Source of the DNA: Flavobacteriaceae bacterium
GTDB taxonomy: Bacteria; Bacteroidota; Bacteroidia; Flavobacteriales; Flavobacteriaceae
Reading direction: 5' to 3'
Length of the DNA stretch: 64,000 bases
Assembly: GCA_947446865.1 (NCBI GenBank)
Contig: CANFHX010000002.1
Coordinates: forward strand, 1 to 64,000
In this document: positions 17,050 to 25,579 of the stretch, piece by piece
Layout: every line of letters begins with the position of its first letter
Position numbering within the stretch: position 1 is the first letter of the stretch
The notes under the pieces: generated by a model
What the model saw: only the letters and a program-made list of their open reading frames with translations
Told to the model about the DNA's origin: nothing
Database searches by the model: none
Position numbers and translations under genes: made by a program

Positions 17050-18434
17050 TAGTTTACAATTTTAAATAAAGTATCGGATAATCGTACTCTAAATGGCACT
17101 TCAAAAGTTACTTTGTCACCTGGTTGTGCCGAGGTGTTTTCTTTTCCGTTAACGAGCATTTTTTCTAAAACATACTCTTCGGCACCCGTTGTTGGACCAG
17201 AAATTAAGAGTTTATCTCCAACATTTAGTTCGTTATTTTCGATGCTAAAAAGTCCGACTTGTGCTTTTACATAATAATGTTCTACTTTGCCAAGAAGTAC
17301 TTTTTTGATTTTGATTTTTTTTCGAATGTCTGTTGGTTTTTGAGTCGTCAATCCATCCGAATTGGAATCGGCTACAGCCAAAGATTTATCGGATAATTCA
17401 CCCGAATGTTTGAACAACAATTTATCGGATTTTCCTTTTCGGAAGACCTTGTTTCCTACTTGAAGTCCTCTTCGAAGTTTTACTTGTTCTACTAATGGCA
17501 AATGGATGGTGTCTAAACATTCTACCGAACAGCAATTTTCCATAACGGCTTTGCATTCGTCACATTGAATGAACAATAAATGGCAACCATCGTTTTCACA
17601 ATTGGTGTGGTTGTCGCAAGGTTTTCCGCATTGGTGGCATTGGGAAACAATGTCGTTGGTAATTCGTTCGCCTAAACGATGGTCAAAAACAAAGTTCTTC
17701 CCGATGAATTTACTTTCAATATTTTCTTCCTGGATTTGTTTGGCATAATTAATAATCCCGCCTTCCAATTGGAATACATTTTTAAATCCTTGGTGTTTAA
17801 AATAGGCGGAGGCTTTTTCACATCGGATTCCTCCAGTGCAATACATCACCAGGTTTTTATCTTCTTTGAAATCTTTTAATTGTTCGTTGATGATGGGTAA
17901 CGATTCGCGAAATGTTTCTACATCAGGAGTGATGGCTCCTTTAAAATGACCAATTTCACTTTCGTAATGGTTTCTAAAATCGACTACAATAGTATTTGGA
18001 TCTTCTAAAATCTGATTGAATTCTGCTGCTTTTAAGTGCACTCCAATATTGGTTACATCAAAAGTTTCATCGTTCAAGCCATCGGCTACAATTTTGTCAC
18101 GAACTTTAACGGTTAGTTTTAAAAACGAATGATCATCGTGTTCTACAGCAACATTCAAGCGAATGTTTTTCATGAAATCATAGACTTCTAAAGTTTCCCG
18201 AAAGGCTTCAAAATTTTCGGCAGGAACACTCATTTGGGCATTGATTCCTTCTTTGGCAACATACGTTCTGCCTAGGGCATCGAGTTGGTTCCAAGCAATG
18301 AATAAATCGTCGCGAAATTTTTTAGGATCTTCAATTTTGGCATACGCATAGAAAGACAACGTAAGGCGTTGTTTACCGGCTTGGTCTATAAGTTCGGCTC
18401 TTTCTTCTGCGTTTAAGGTGTTATACAGTTGCAT
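17049..18434 (-). CDS. trhO: TrhO-like rhodanese-domain tRNA hydroxylase with U32-type C-terminal tail
   Basis: TrhO (YceA) is the oxygen-dependent route to 5-hydroxyuridine at tRNA position 34. The N-terminal UPF0176 domain is followed by a rhodanese domain with the active loop YCTGGIRCEKA (about 198-208). A zinc-type cysteine cluster follows (CHQCGKPCDNHTNC, CDECKAVMENCCSVEC). The 461-residue length exceeds E. coli TrhO by over 100. Residues about 373-461 align with the C-terminal domain of TrhP next door (GDKLLISGPTTGAEEYVLE against GDKILITGPSTGAQELVLE, and VPFRVRLSDTLFKIV against IPFRIRLSDKMYKIV). Confidence 0.9.
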   Translation of the reverse strand: MQLYNTLNAEERAELIDQAGKQRLTLSFYAYAKIEDPKKFRDDLFIAWNQLDALGRTYVAKEGINAQMSVPAENFEAFRETLEVYDFMKNIRLNVAVEHDDHSFLKLTVKVRDKIVADGLNDETFDVTNIGVHLKAAEFNQILEDPNTIVVDFRNHYESEIGHFKGAITPDVETFRESLPIINEQLKDFKEDKNLVMYCTGGIRCEKASAYFKHQGFKNVFQLEGGIINYAKQIQEENIESKFIGKNFVFDHRLGERITNDIVSQCHQCGKPCDNHTNCENDGCHLLFIQCDECKAVMENCCSVECLDTIHLPLVEQVKLRRGLQVGNKVFRKGKSDKLLFKHSGELSDKSLAVADSNSDGLTTQKPTDIRKKIKIKKVLLGKVEHYYVKAQVGLFSIENNELNVGDKLLISGPTTGAEEYVLEKMLVNGKENTSAQPGDKVTFEVPFRVRLSDTLFKIVN

Positions 18435-18530
18435 GCTATAAACGTTTTAAGGTTAGAGACGCAATTAATTGCGTCTGTACAGAAATATTTTGAATTCTAA
18501 ATGGAAGAATTCAGGTACAAAGTTAGGTTT

Positions 18531-18680
18531 TTACCGCAAAGGCACAAAGTTTTTTCGCAAAGAGCGCAAAGATTTAAAAACAAAACCGCAGATTCACAAA
18601 TTATTTTATCAATTTGTGAATCTGCGGTAAAATAAATTCTTTGCGAACTTAGCGTAACCCCTTGCGTTCTTTGCGGTTAA
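18531..18680. repeat. Large nested palindromic repeat between trhO and the bacilliredoxin gene
   Basis: The centre is a perfect 18-bp stem: 18585-18602 pairs with 18611-18628 around an 8-base loop. Outside it, GCGCAAAG and CGCAAAG words on the left mirror CTTTGCG and GCGTTCTTTGCGG words on the right, so the whole 150 bases form a nested foldback. A fragment of the right arm also occurs at 1976-1991. No gene was seen here. Confidence 0.75.
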
Positions 18681-18684
18681 GCAA

Positions 18685-19095
18685 TTAACAGAATTCCGCG
18701 TAAGCGTCTTTCAAATTTTCTGCAATCATTTCAGCAGGACGACCTTCAATGTGGTGACGCTCTAGCATGTGTACCAATTCTCCGTTTTTGAACAACGCCA
18801 TACAAGGCGATGATGGAGGAAAAGGAAACATGTGTTGGCGCGCAGCATCTACAGCATCTTTATCAACACCTGCAAAAACCGTTACCAAATGGTCTGGTTT
18901 TTTTGCTCCGTCCAAACTCATTTTTGCTCCCGGACGCGCATTTCTTGCAGCACATCCACAAACCGAATTAATTACCACTAGGGTACTTCCTTCTAGTTTT
19001 AAAGCGTTTTCTACTGCTTCTGCATTATATAAATCTTGAAAACCAGCGTTAGAAAGTTCTGCTCTCATTGGTTTTACCATTTCTTCTGGATACAT
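18685..19095 (-). CDS. BrxA/BrxB-family bacilliredoxin
   Basis: Bacilliredoxins remove bacillithiol from mixed disulfides on proteins. The 136-residue, thioredoxin-like protein has the characteristic [13 protein letters not shown] active site (about 44-56) with a CGC motif, the [37 protein letters not shown] block and a C-terminal HHIEGR. A 7-1-7 inverted repeat of the Fur/PerR type overlaps its promoter, which suggests induction by oxidative or metal stress. The symbols BrxA and BrxB cannot be told apart from sequence alone. Confidence 0.9.
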   Translation of the reverse strand: MYPEEMVKPMRAELSNAGFQDLYNAEAVENALKLEGSTLVVINSVCGCAARNARPGAKMSLDGAKKPDHLVTVFAGVDKDAVDAARQHMFPFPPSSPCMALFKNGELVHMLERHHIEGRPAEMIAENLKDAYAEFC

Positions 19096-19146
19096 ATTTT
19101 TTAATTTTAGAAATTAGATATAAAATTTTAGATATAAAATCTGCTG

Positions 19147-19154
19147 CAAAGATA
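19147..19154 (-). promoter_or_regulatory. -7 element of the bacilliredoxin gene
   Basis: On the minus strand TATCTTTG is a perfect TAnnTTTG, 52 bases ahead of the ATG at 19095. The -33 region falls inside the inverted-repeat operator at 19171-19185. Confidence 0.55.
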
Positions 19155-19160
19155 ATGAGA

Positions 19161-19185
19161 ATTCTAATCTTTAGAATGATTCTAA
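19161..19185. promoter_or_regulatory. Fur/PerR-type 7-1-7 inverted repeat operator
   Basis: TTAGAATGATTCTAA (19171-19185) is a perfect 7-1-7 palindrome differing at one symmetric pair from the Per box TTATAATNATTATAA. A third half-site ATTCTAA lies at 19161-19167, giving a second 7-3-7 palindrome that shares the middle half-site. The array covers the expected -33 region of the bacilliredoxin promoter. Which Fur-family protein binds it is not shown by the sequence. Confidence 0.55.
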
Positions 19186-19232
19186 TCATAAAGATTTGTT
19201 ATCGTGGGATAGGATAAATGGATTTACTTGAA

Positions 19233-20399
19233 TTATTTTTCATCATTTATCAATTCCCAAACCTTTTCATTAAAATTAGATTTAGTAATTCCTGTAAGTT
19301 TTTCTAATGAGTGAAAATAGTTTTCATTTTCCTTATTGTATTTACCACAACTAACGAATTCTAATACACATGCAAATCCTTTTTCTTTCTCAATTTTTTG
19401 AACAATTAAGGCATTTATTACATATTCTGCCATCAAATGGGTTTCGTTTGTTTCTCCAAAATCATCGAATTTTCCATAATTTTCTAACCAATTTTTTTGT
19501 TTATCATTTGCAACTTTTTCTATAAATTTTTTAAATATAGTTTTCCAACTTATTCCCCAACTTCCACCATATAAATAAGCGCAACCTTCATCAACTGGTT
19601 TATTAATTGTTTTTGATGACACTACATTTTTTAATCTTTCATGCCATAAATCGTGAAGGTCAAAATCATCAAATTTAGTATCATTATCGCCTTTTACAAT
19701 TAGAAGACGATTACCTGATTTTGAACTAAAAGTACTTGTCAATCTGCTATTATAATCTAGCTTATATTCAGTGCCAATAATTTTTAATAATTCTGGTAAA
19801 TCTGAACAAAAATAAATATCTGTTTGCTGATTTTTAGCATTTAATTTTTTATCAAAAGTAGCAACGGCTTTTCCATAATTTTTAGCTGTAGAAGTATTTA
19901 TTTTGCTTTTATAATGAAAAATACAATTATTAACTTTCATTGTTTCCCAACAAGAAGTGTTTCTAATTAAAGTTGAAGAAAACTTAAAATCAAGATTTTC
20001 TTTATGAGCTATTAATTCAAAACTTGCTCGTAACGTTGGCACATTTTCGCTAATACCAATATAAGAGAGTTGAATATAATATTCTAAATCATTTAATTTC
20101 ACGATATTTGTCAAATATGGTTTAAAGAAAAAGTCATCTTTGTTTTTTCCGCTTTTTTCAATACCATTCATTTCATCTAGTAAAATATAGGTTTCTTTAT
20201 TTTCTTTTTCCAAAACAAGAGTATTTTCTTCATTTGGATTTTGTTTTGCAATCAAAAAATTGTTTAATGATAAAATTAATTTCTTAGTTTCAAGACTATC
20301 TTTTGGCATTGAAATCACTTTAGAAATGATTAAAGGATTATTTTGCGAAAAACTTGAAAAAGAAAATAAGGCGAATAGAATTGTAAATAGATTTTTCAT
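19233..20399 (-). CDS. Secreted protein with a degenerate gluzincin-like peptidase region
   Basis: The 388-residue protein has a Sec signal peptide (MKNLFTILFALFSFSSFSQ). I do not recognise a named family. Residues 249-253 read HDLWH and an EG pair (DEGCAYLYGG, Glu271) follows after 17 residues. This is the layout of gluzincin metallopeptidases (HExxH, then Glu about 18 residues later) with Asp in place of the catalytic Glu. The C-terminal third is helical (HLMAEYVINALIVQKIEKEKGF). A secreted, possibly inactive, peptidase-like protein is inferred. It ends 47 bases ahead of the upstream AraC gene, on the same strand. Confidence 0.65.
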   Translation of the reverse strand: MKNLFTILFALFSFSSFSQNNPLIISKVISMPKDSLETKKLILSLNNFLIAKQNPNEENTLVLEKENKETYILLDEMNGIEKSGKNKDDFFFKPYLTNIVKLNDLEYYIQLSYIGISENVPTLRASFELIAHKENLDFKFSSTLIRNTSCWETMKVNNCIFHYKSKINTSTAKNYGKAVATFDKKLNAKNQQTDIYFCSDLPELLKIIGTEYKLDYNSRLTSTFSSKSGNRLLIVKGDNDTKFDDFDLHDLWHERLKNVVSSKTINKPVDEGCAYLYGGSWGISWKTIFKKFIEKVANDKQKNWLENYGKFDDFGETNETHLMAEYVINALIVQKIEKEKGFACVLEFVSCGKYNKENENYFHSLEKLTGITKSNFNEKVWELINDEK

Positions 20400-20445
20400 T
20401 TTTTATGATTTTATAATTGCAACAAATTTAAAACAGCTTTTTTTC

Positions 20446-21258
20446 TTATGCTTGTATAATATTGCAGTTGCGTTTATATTCTGTTGGAGAAATATTGGTG
20501 TAATATTTAAAAAATTTACAAAATTGAGCATGGTCATAAAAACCAACATCAAGTGCAATTTCACCAATTGGAAAGCCTTTTAATAACAAAGATTTTGCAC
20601 GATTAATACGATGCATTAAAATAAATGAAGCAGGAGTTAACCCAGTTTTTTTCTTAAAGTACCTGATGAATTGAAATTTGCTCATTTTACTTTCATCAGA
20701 CAATTTTTGAATATCAATTTTATCTGCAAAATTTAGTCGAGCATTATTAATGCTATCATCAATTGCATTGTTGTTTACATTATGAATAATGCAGTTTTCT
20801 TTTGAAAAATCTCGAATTATTAAGGTTTCAATTAAATTTTTCAGTTTGTTTTCAAGAAGATTTTCATTATCAATATCATTAAAAAAATCTAAAATGGATG
20901 CGATTACAACAGAATCTGTAATTAATTCATTTGTAAATTGAAGATTTTCAGAATTTTTATTAGTAATTTTTTTAGTAAAATAATTCAAAATATCTTGATT
21001 CAGATAAATCATTTTATATAGACAGTCCTCGTTGTCAATGTTTTTATCTGAATGGATTTGATATGGATTTATAATACTAACACTATTAGAATGAATTAAT
21101 TGCGACGTTTCTTCGATTACACATTTTTTAATTCCTGTGCTAAGTAACCCAATACAATAAGTTTCATGAAAATGGTTGGGTAAATTAAATTCTTTAAACA
21201 AGGATTCCTTAATTTCAATAGAATCAAATTGTTGGTATCGATTGGTTTTAATATACAT
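20446..21258 (-). CDS. AraC-family transcriptional regulator
   Basis: The 270-residue protein has an N-terminal cupin-type ligand domain (NHFHETYCIGLLSTGIKK, NPYQIHSDKN) and a C-terminal pair of helix-turn-helix motifs (residues about 165-265: KLSDESKMSKFQFIRYFKKK, then IGEIALDVGFYDHAQFCKFFKYYTNISPTEYKR). It lies upstream of the secreted peptidase-like gene on the same strand and may control it. The effector is unknown. Confidence 0.9.
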   Translation of the reverse strand: MYIKTNRYQQFDSIEIKESLFKEFNLPNHFHETYCIGLLSTGIKKCVIEETSQLIHSNSVSIINPYQIHSDKNIDNEDCLYKMIYLNQDILNYFTKKITNKNSENLQFTNELITDSVVIASILDFFNDIDNENLLENKLKNLIETLIIRDFSKENCIIHNVNNNAIDDSINNARLNFADKIDIQKLSDESKMSKFQFIRYFKKKTGLTPASFILMHRINRAKSLLLKGFPIGEIALDVGFYDHAQFCKFFKYYTNISPTEYKRNCNIIQA

Positions 21259-21278
21259 AAATCATCGGCTTAATTAAA

Positions 21279-22448
21279 TCAATTTTTTACGAATTTAAAT
21301 AAAGTTACTATTTTAAAAACCCTCATTAACAACGCCTTAACAAAAAGACCTTTCGGACATTTCCAAATCACTTGCAGGTCTTCTAAAAAAGACGTTTCTT
21401 CATCTAAAAATTTGAAAATTATCGTGGCATTTCCTTTTTGAAACATCGAAGAAAAAATAGTGGCCCCTAAATGATTTTTATTATCTAAAATATCTAAAAG
21501 CAATAAATCATAAAACCAGAATTTGTCTCTTTTATGAAATTTTCTGAAATCGGAATCTGAAGCCAGAAACTGCACTAATTGTTTCGCTTTTTTAGTAGTA
21601 TTTTTAAAAGTATAACCTGTGCTGGCTTTTGTCCATCCGCCGATAGAACCAATATTTAAAATATTTTTGGTGTTGTGTTTCCAAAACGGATAGCACGTCA
21701 TAGGAATGTTTCCTTGTTCTTTTTCAAGGATTTCATATTCGGTAATTCCGAGTTCTTGAAGGTATTTTTGAATTTCGTTTTCATATTCAGATTTGGAAAG
21801 CAACTCTTTAGAAAATAAGGTATATTCCAATAAGGCTTCATTGGATGAAGTTGGTAAAACATACATAAATCGGGTATTGCCTTTTTGTTCCACCGAAAAA
21901 TCCATGAAAGTTGCGATGTCTTTATTAAAAACGGCTTCTTTAGATTTTATAAACCAACCCACAAAATGCTGTTGCAACAAAGGATATTTAGTTTGTTTTT
22001 TTACAAATTCCGAGCTGAAAATTGAGTTGAAAATTTTGTTGCAAGTGTAGTTTTCAGATGCTGTTTTTACAATGCAATGGTCTCCTAATTCTTCAAAATC
22101 AAGTACTTTTTGATTTACAAAATGAATATTTTCTTGTTTGGAAATCAAATCGAAAACCAAATTATAAAAATCCAACCCTTTAATCATGTTGTATTGGTAA
22201 GGCTTAAGGTCTAGTTCTCTTTCGAAAGCAGCTGTTTTAAACCAAGCGGATTTCCAATGGGTGTAAGTTAAATTTTGGAAATTTTCTTCACCATCCCAAA
22301 AGCACCAGGTTCTATCGTTGGTTTTTTTAGGATTTGCATCCAATAATAAAATCGTTTTATCTTGAAATTTTCCAGATAAAATCATTTCGTAAACCGTCAT
22401 CAAAGCCGATAATCCGGAGCCAGTAAATATATAATGGTAGTGTTTCAC
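21279..22448 (-). CDS. crtY: Lycopene beta-cyclase
   Basis: CrtY closes the ends of lycopene to beta-rings, giving beta-carotene on the way to zeaxanthin-type pigments. The 389-residue protein has an N-terminal dinucleotide fold (YIFTGSGLSALMTVYEMI), the NDRTWCFWD motif of CrtY (about 43-51), VLPTSSNEALLEYTLFS and the IGSIGGWTKASTGYTF block. The other carotenoid genes (crtB, crtI, crtZ) are not in the window, so the gene is detached from them here. It is divergent from mntH. Confidence 0.93.
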   Translation of the reverse strand: MKHYHYIFTGSGLSALMTVYEMILSGKFQDKTILLLDANPKKTNDRTWCFWDGEENFQNLTYTHWKSAWFKTAAFERELDLKPYQYNMIKGLDFYNLVFDLISKQENIHFVNQKVLDFEELGDHCIVKTASENYTCNKIFNSIFSSEFVKKQTKYPLLQQHFVGWFIKSKEAVFNKDIATFMDFSVEQKGNTRFMYVLPTSSNEALLEYTLFSKELLSKSEYENEIQKYLQELGITEYEILEKEQGNIPMTCYPFWKHNTKNILNIGSIGGWTKASTGYTFKNTTKKAKQLVQFLASDSDFRKFHKRDKFWFYDLLLLDILDNKNHLGATIFSSMFQKGNATIIFKFLDEETSFLEDLQVIWKCPKGLFVKALLMRVFKIVTLFKFVKN

Positions 22449-22484
22449 GTTTCAAATATATAGAATTCTTTAAAATTTAATCTG

Positions 22485-22492
22485 TATTTTTG
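22485..22492 (+). promoter_or_regulatory. -7 element of mntH
   Basis: TATTTTTG is a perfect TAnnTTTG 20 bases ahead of the mntH ATG in the 64-base divergent gap with crtY. No TTG sits at the standard distance. Confidence 0.45.
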
Positions 22493-22512
22493 ACCTGAAT
22501 TAGTAAATACCT

Positions 22513-24384
22513 ATGGGCAAATCACTTGAAGAAGTAAATCAATCGGTTGCAACCGATGGCAAAAGAAAAGGTTTTAGAAAAGTTTTGGCGTTTCTTGGAC
22601 CTGCTTATTTGATTAGCGTTGGCTATATGGATCCTGGAAATTGGGCTACCGATTTAGCAGGTGGAAGCCAGTTTGGGTATACTTTGGTTTGGGTTTTATT
22701 GATGAGTAATTTAATGGCGTTGCTATTGCAAAGTTTGAGCGCACGACTCGGAATTGTTACCCAACGCGATTTGGCGCAAGCCTCTCGAGAAACCTATTCG
22801 CCATTTATAAATTATATTTTGTATTTCCTTGCCGAAATTGCCATTGCTGCTTGCGATTTGGCCGAAGTGCTAGGAATGGCAATCGGGATAAATTTGCTTA
22901 CTGGATTGCCCTTGATTTATGGTGTTTTAATAACCGTTTTGGATACTTTTTTATTGCTTTTTTTAATCAATAAAGGCATCCGAAAAATGGAAGCATTCGT
23001 TATCGTATTGGTTATGATTATTGGGCTTTCGTTTGTTTTTGAAATGTTTTTTGCTCAACCCGAAATGGGAAAAGTTTTGGCAGGATTAATTCCGTCCTTA
23101 CCTAACGAGGCAGCGCTCTATATTGCCATTGGAATTATTGGTGCTACAGTGATGCCACACAATTTATACTTGCATTCTTCTTTGGTGCAAACTAGGAAAT
23201 TTGACCGAAGCAAAGAAGGGATCAAACAAGCATTGAAATACAACTTTATTGACAGCACGATTGCCTTGAACTTGGCGTTTTTTGTCAATGCAGCGATTTT
23301 GATTTTGGCGGCAGCCACTTTTCACAGAAATGGCTTGTTTCAGGTTGCCGAAATTCAAGATGCTTACCAACTTTTAGCGCCTATTTTAGGAAACAAATGG
23401 GCACCTATTTTATTTGCTGTGGCATTGATTGCCGCAGGACAAAGTTCAACGATAACGGGGACTTTAGCCGGGCAAATTATTATGGAAGGCTATCTAAATT
23501 TACGAATTCAACCGTGGGTTCGTCGAATAATTACGCGTATAATTGCCATTGTTCCGGCGGTGCTTGTGATCCTGATTTATGGGGAAAGCGCTACTGGAAA
23601 AATGCTGATTTTCAGTCAGGTGATTTTGAGTTTGCAATTGGGTTTTGCGATTATTCCGCTAATTCATTTTGTAAGTGATAAATCAAAAATGAAAGGATTT
23701 CACATTAGCAGAATCACCCAAATTGTTTCTTGGATTATCGCTATAATAATAGTTTCCTTGAATGCCAAATTGGTTTTTGATGAAATAAAAGGATGGCTGG
23801 AAACTTCCTCACATCCAATGATTTTATGGTTAACCGTAGTTCCGTTAGCGATTGGTTTTTTGATTTTACTTTTGTATATTGTTTTTAAACCGATACTAAC
23901 TAAAGTAAAAACCAAAATTCACAACCATTTACCACATAATATTAATTTGAATTTTGAGCAGTCGGAATCCTACAGTAAAAAGAAAATTGCAGTTTCGGTA
24001 GATTTTTCTTTTGCCGATGAAAAAGCAATAAACAGTGCTTTGGAATTAGGAGGAAAAGCAGCACAGTACACCTTAATTCACGTAGTGGAAACTGTGGGAG
24101 CAATGATTTATGGCGGAAATACTGATGACCATGAAACCACCATCGACGAAAAATTATTGATGGAATACCAAGAAATGTTAGTGGCTAAAGGATATAAAGT
24201 AGCCATTCAATTGGGATTTGGAAAGCCTACTAAAGCCATTTCAAATATTGTAAATGAAGGAGATTTTGATATTTTGGTAATGGGAACCCATGGCCATACA
24301 GGATTTAAAGATTTACTTTTTGGTACGACTGTTGATAAGGTTCGTCATGAGATTCATATTCCGTTGTTTCTGGTAAAAAATTAA
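22513..24384 (+). CDS. mntH: Nramp-family Mn2+/Fe2+ transporter fused to a universal stress protein domain
   Basis: Residues 1-465 are an Nramp (NRAMP/SLC11) proton-coupled metal importer with about 11 membrane helices, the DPGNWATD metal site in TM1 (Asp40, Asn43) and MPHNLYLHS in TM6. Residues about 490-623 are a UspA domain with the ATP-binding GTHGHTGFKDLLFGTT motif near the end and a KKKIAVSVDFS start. The typical MntH is about 410 residues, so the tail is a true extra domain. The fusion suggests nucleotide-dependent control of uptake. The membrane protein at 24389 begins 4 bases after its stop. Confidence 0.93.
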   Translation: MGKSLEEVNQSVATDGKRKGFRKVLAFLGPAYLISVGYMDPGNWATDLAGGSQFGYTLVWVLLMSNLMALLLQSLSARLGIVTQRDLAQASRETYSPFINYILYFLAEIAIAACDLAEVLGMAIGINLLTGLPLIYGVLITVLDTFLLLFLINKGIRKMEAFVIVLVMIIGLSFVFEMFFAQPEMGKVLAGLIPSLPNEAALYIAIGIIGATVMPHNLYLHSSLVQTRKFDRSKEGIKQALKYNFIDSTIALNLAFFVNAAILILAAATFHRNGLFQVAEIQDAYQLLAPILGNKWAPILFAVALIAAGQSSTITGTLAGQIIMEGYLNLRIQPWVRRIITRIIAIVPAVLVILIYGESATGKMLIFSQVILSLQLGFAIIPLIHFVSDKSKMKGFHISRITQIVSWIIAIIIVSLNAKLVFDEIKGWLETSSHPMILWLTVVPLAIGFLILLLYIVFKPILTKVKTKIHNHLPHNINLNFEQSESYSKKKIAVSVDFSFADEKAINSALELGGKAAQYTLIHVVETVGAMIYGGNTDDHETTIDEKLLMEYQEMLVAKGYKVAIQLGFGKPTKAISNIVNEGDFDILVMGTHGHTGFKDLLFGTTVDKVRHEIHIPLFLVKN

Positions 24385-24388
24385 ATTC

Positions 24389-25126
24389 ATGAAAAAAATT
24401 CCGGAAGTCACCCTGCTTTTTTGGTTAATGAAAATTTGTGCTACAACACTAGGCGAGACTGCTGGAGACTTGCTTTCAATGACCTTAAATGTGGGTTATG
24501 CCATAAGTACTATTATATTATTAGTTAGTTTTCTAATTACACTAGTAGCACAACTTTCTTTAAAAAAATATGTTCCTGCTATTTATTGGTTAGTAATTCT
24601 CTCTACAAGTACAGCTGGAACAACCATGTCTGATTTTATGGATAGAACCTTAGGGTTTGGTTATGCTTTAGGAAGTTTCCTATTAGTTTTTCTGTTATGC
24701 CTAACTTTGTTTATTTGGTATAAATTTGAAAAATCATTATCGGTATCCAATATAAAATCTAAACGGGGAGAATTGTTTTATTGGACTGCAATTTTAGTTT
24801 CTAACACACTAGGAACAGCTCTTGGGGATTATTTGGCAGACAATTCGGGATTAGGGTTTAGTGGTGGCGCAATTTTAATTGGAAGCCTATTAGCAATAAC
24901 TGTATTGGCCTATTATTTTACTAAAATTTCAACGGTGTTTTTATTTTGGATTGCATTTGTATTAACACGGCCTTTTGGAGCAACTTTTGGAGATTTACTT
25001 ACCAAAACCCATGAAAAAGGAGGTTTAGATTTTGGTACTATTGGTTCATCATTGATTCTTTTTTCAGTGCTTTTGATTTTAGTACTGTATGCTTCAGTTG
25101 TAAATAATAAAAAATTAATTCTATGA
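24389..25126 (+). CDS. COG4705-like membrane protein with four internal repeats
   Basis: The 245-residue protein has eight or so membrane segments. The motif G-x-T/A-x-x-D occurs four times, at GETAGD (22-27), GTTMSD (77-82), GTALGD (142-147) and GATFGD (197-202), each followed by a short loop and a GFGYA/GLGFS/GLDFG element. The intervals are 55, 65 and 55 residues, which points to two duplication events. Homologs of this type are annotated only as uncharacterised membrane-anchored proteins. It lies 4 bases after mntH, so a metal-related role is possible by position. Confidence 0.72.
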   Translation: MKKIPEVTLLFWLMKICATTLGETAGDLLSMTLNVGYAISTIILLVSFLITLVAQLSLKKYVPAIYWLVILSTSTAGTTMSDFMDRTLGFGYALGSFLLVFLLCLTLFIWYKFEKSLSVSNIKSKRGELFYWTAILVSNTLGTALGDYLADNSGLGFSGGAILIGSLLAITVLAYYFTKISTVFLFWIAFVLTRPFGATFGDLLTKTHEKGGLDFGTIGSSLILFSVLLILVLYASVVNNKKLIL

Positions 25127-25509
25127 AGAAGCTGTTCTTATTCTTGGCGATTTTGTTTAGTATTTCTCTTTTTGCGCAAAGCGAACTTAAAATTACTACA
25201 AAAAAATGCATTCCTAAATCGGAATATTATCTACGATTGCAAAGGGTTTTTGATGATTCAAGATGTCCAGAAGGGGTAAACTGTATTTGGGCTGGAGAAG
25301 TTTCTGTTGTTGTTGAAGTTTATAAAGACAAGAAATTGGTGGAAGAAAAAACGGTTACGTTTAATTCTAAAAACAAAGAAGAAAACTTCAAGTGGTTTTC
25401 TACTTATTTTCCTGAAAAGATACAATCAATTGGAGTTGCACCGTATCCAAAAGAGGGCCAAATTGTAAAACCTAAAAAGCAGTACATCCAAATTGTTTTT
25501 ATGGATTAG
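25123..25509 (+). CDS. Small secreted protein of unknown function
   Basis: The 128-residue protein starts with a Sec signal peptide (MKKLFLFLAILFSISLFAQS). The mature domain contains the conserved-looking block SRCPEGVNCIWAGEVSVVVEV, with two cysteines that could form a disulfide, and is otherwise beta-rich and lysine-rich. It overlaps the upstream membrane protein by 4 bases and so belongs to the mntH operon. I do not recognise a function. Confidence 0.75.
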   Translation: MKKLFLFLAILFSISLFAQSELKITTKKCIPKSEYYLRLQRVFDDSRCPEGVNCIWAGEVSVVVEVYKDKKLVEEKTVTFNSKNKEENFKWFSTYFPEKIQSIGVAPYPKEGQIVKPKKQYIQIVFMD

Positions 25510-25579
25510 AAAGTGATTCTTTATCCCTAAAAAAATATGGATGTGTTTTTTATACTTACAAATGCCCTTTTAGTGTAAA

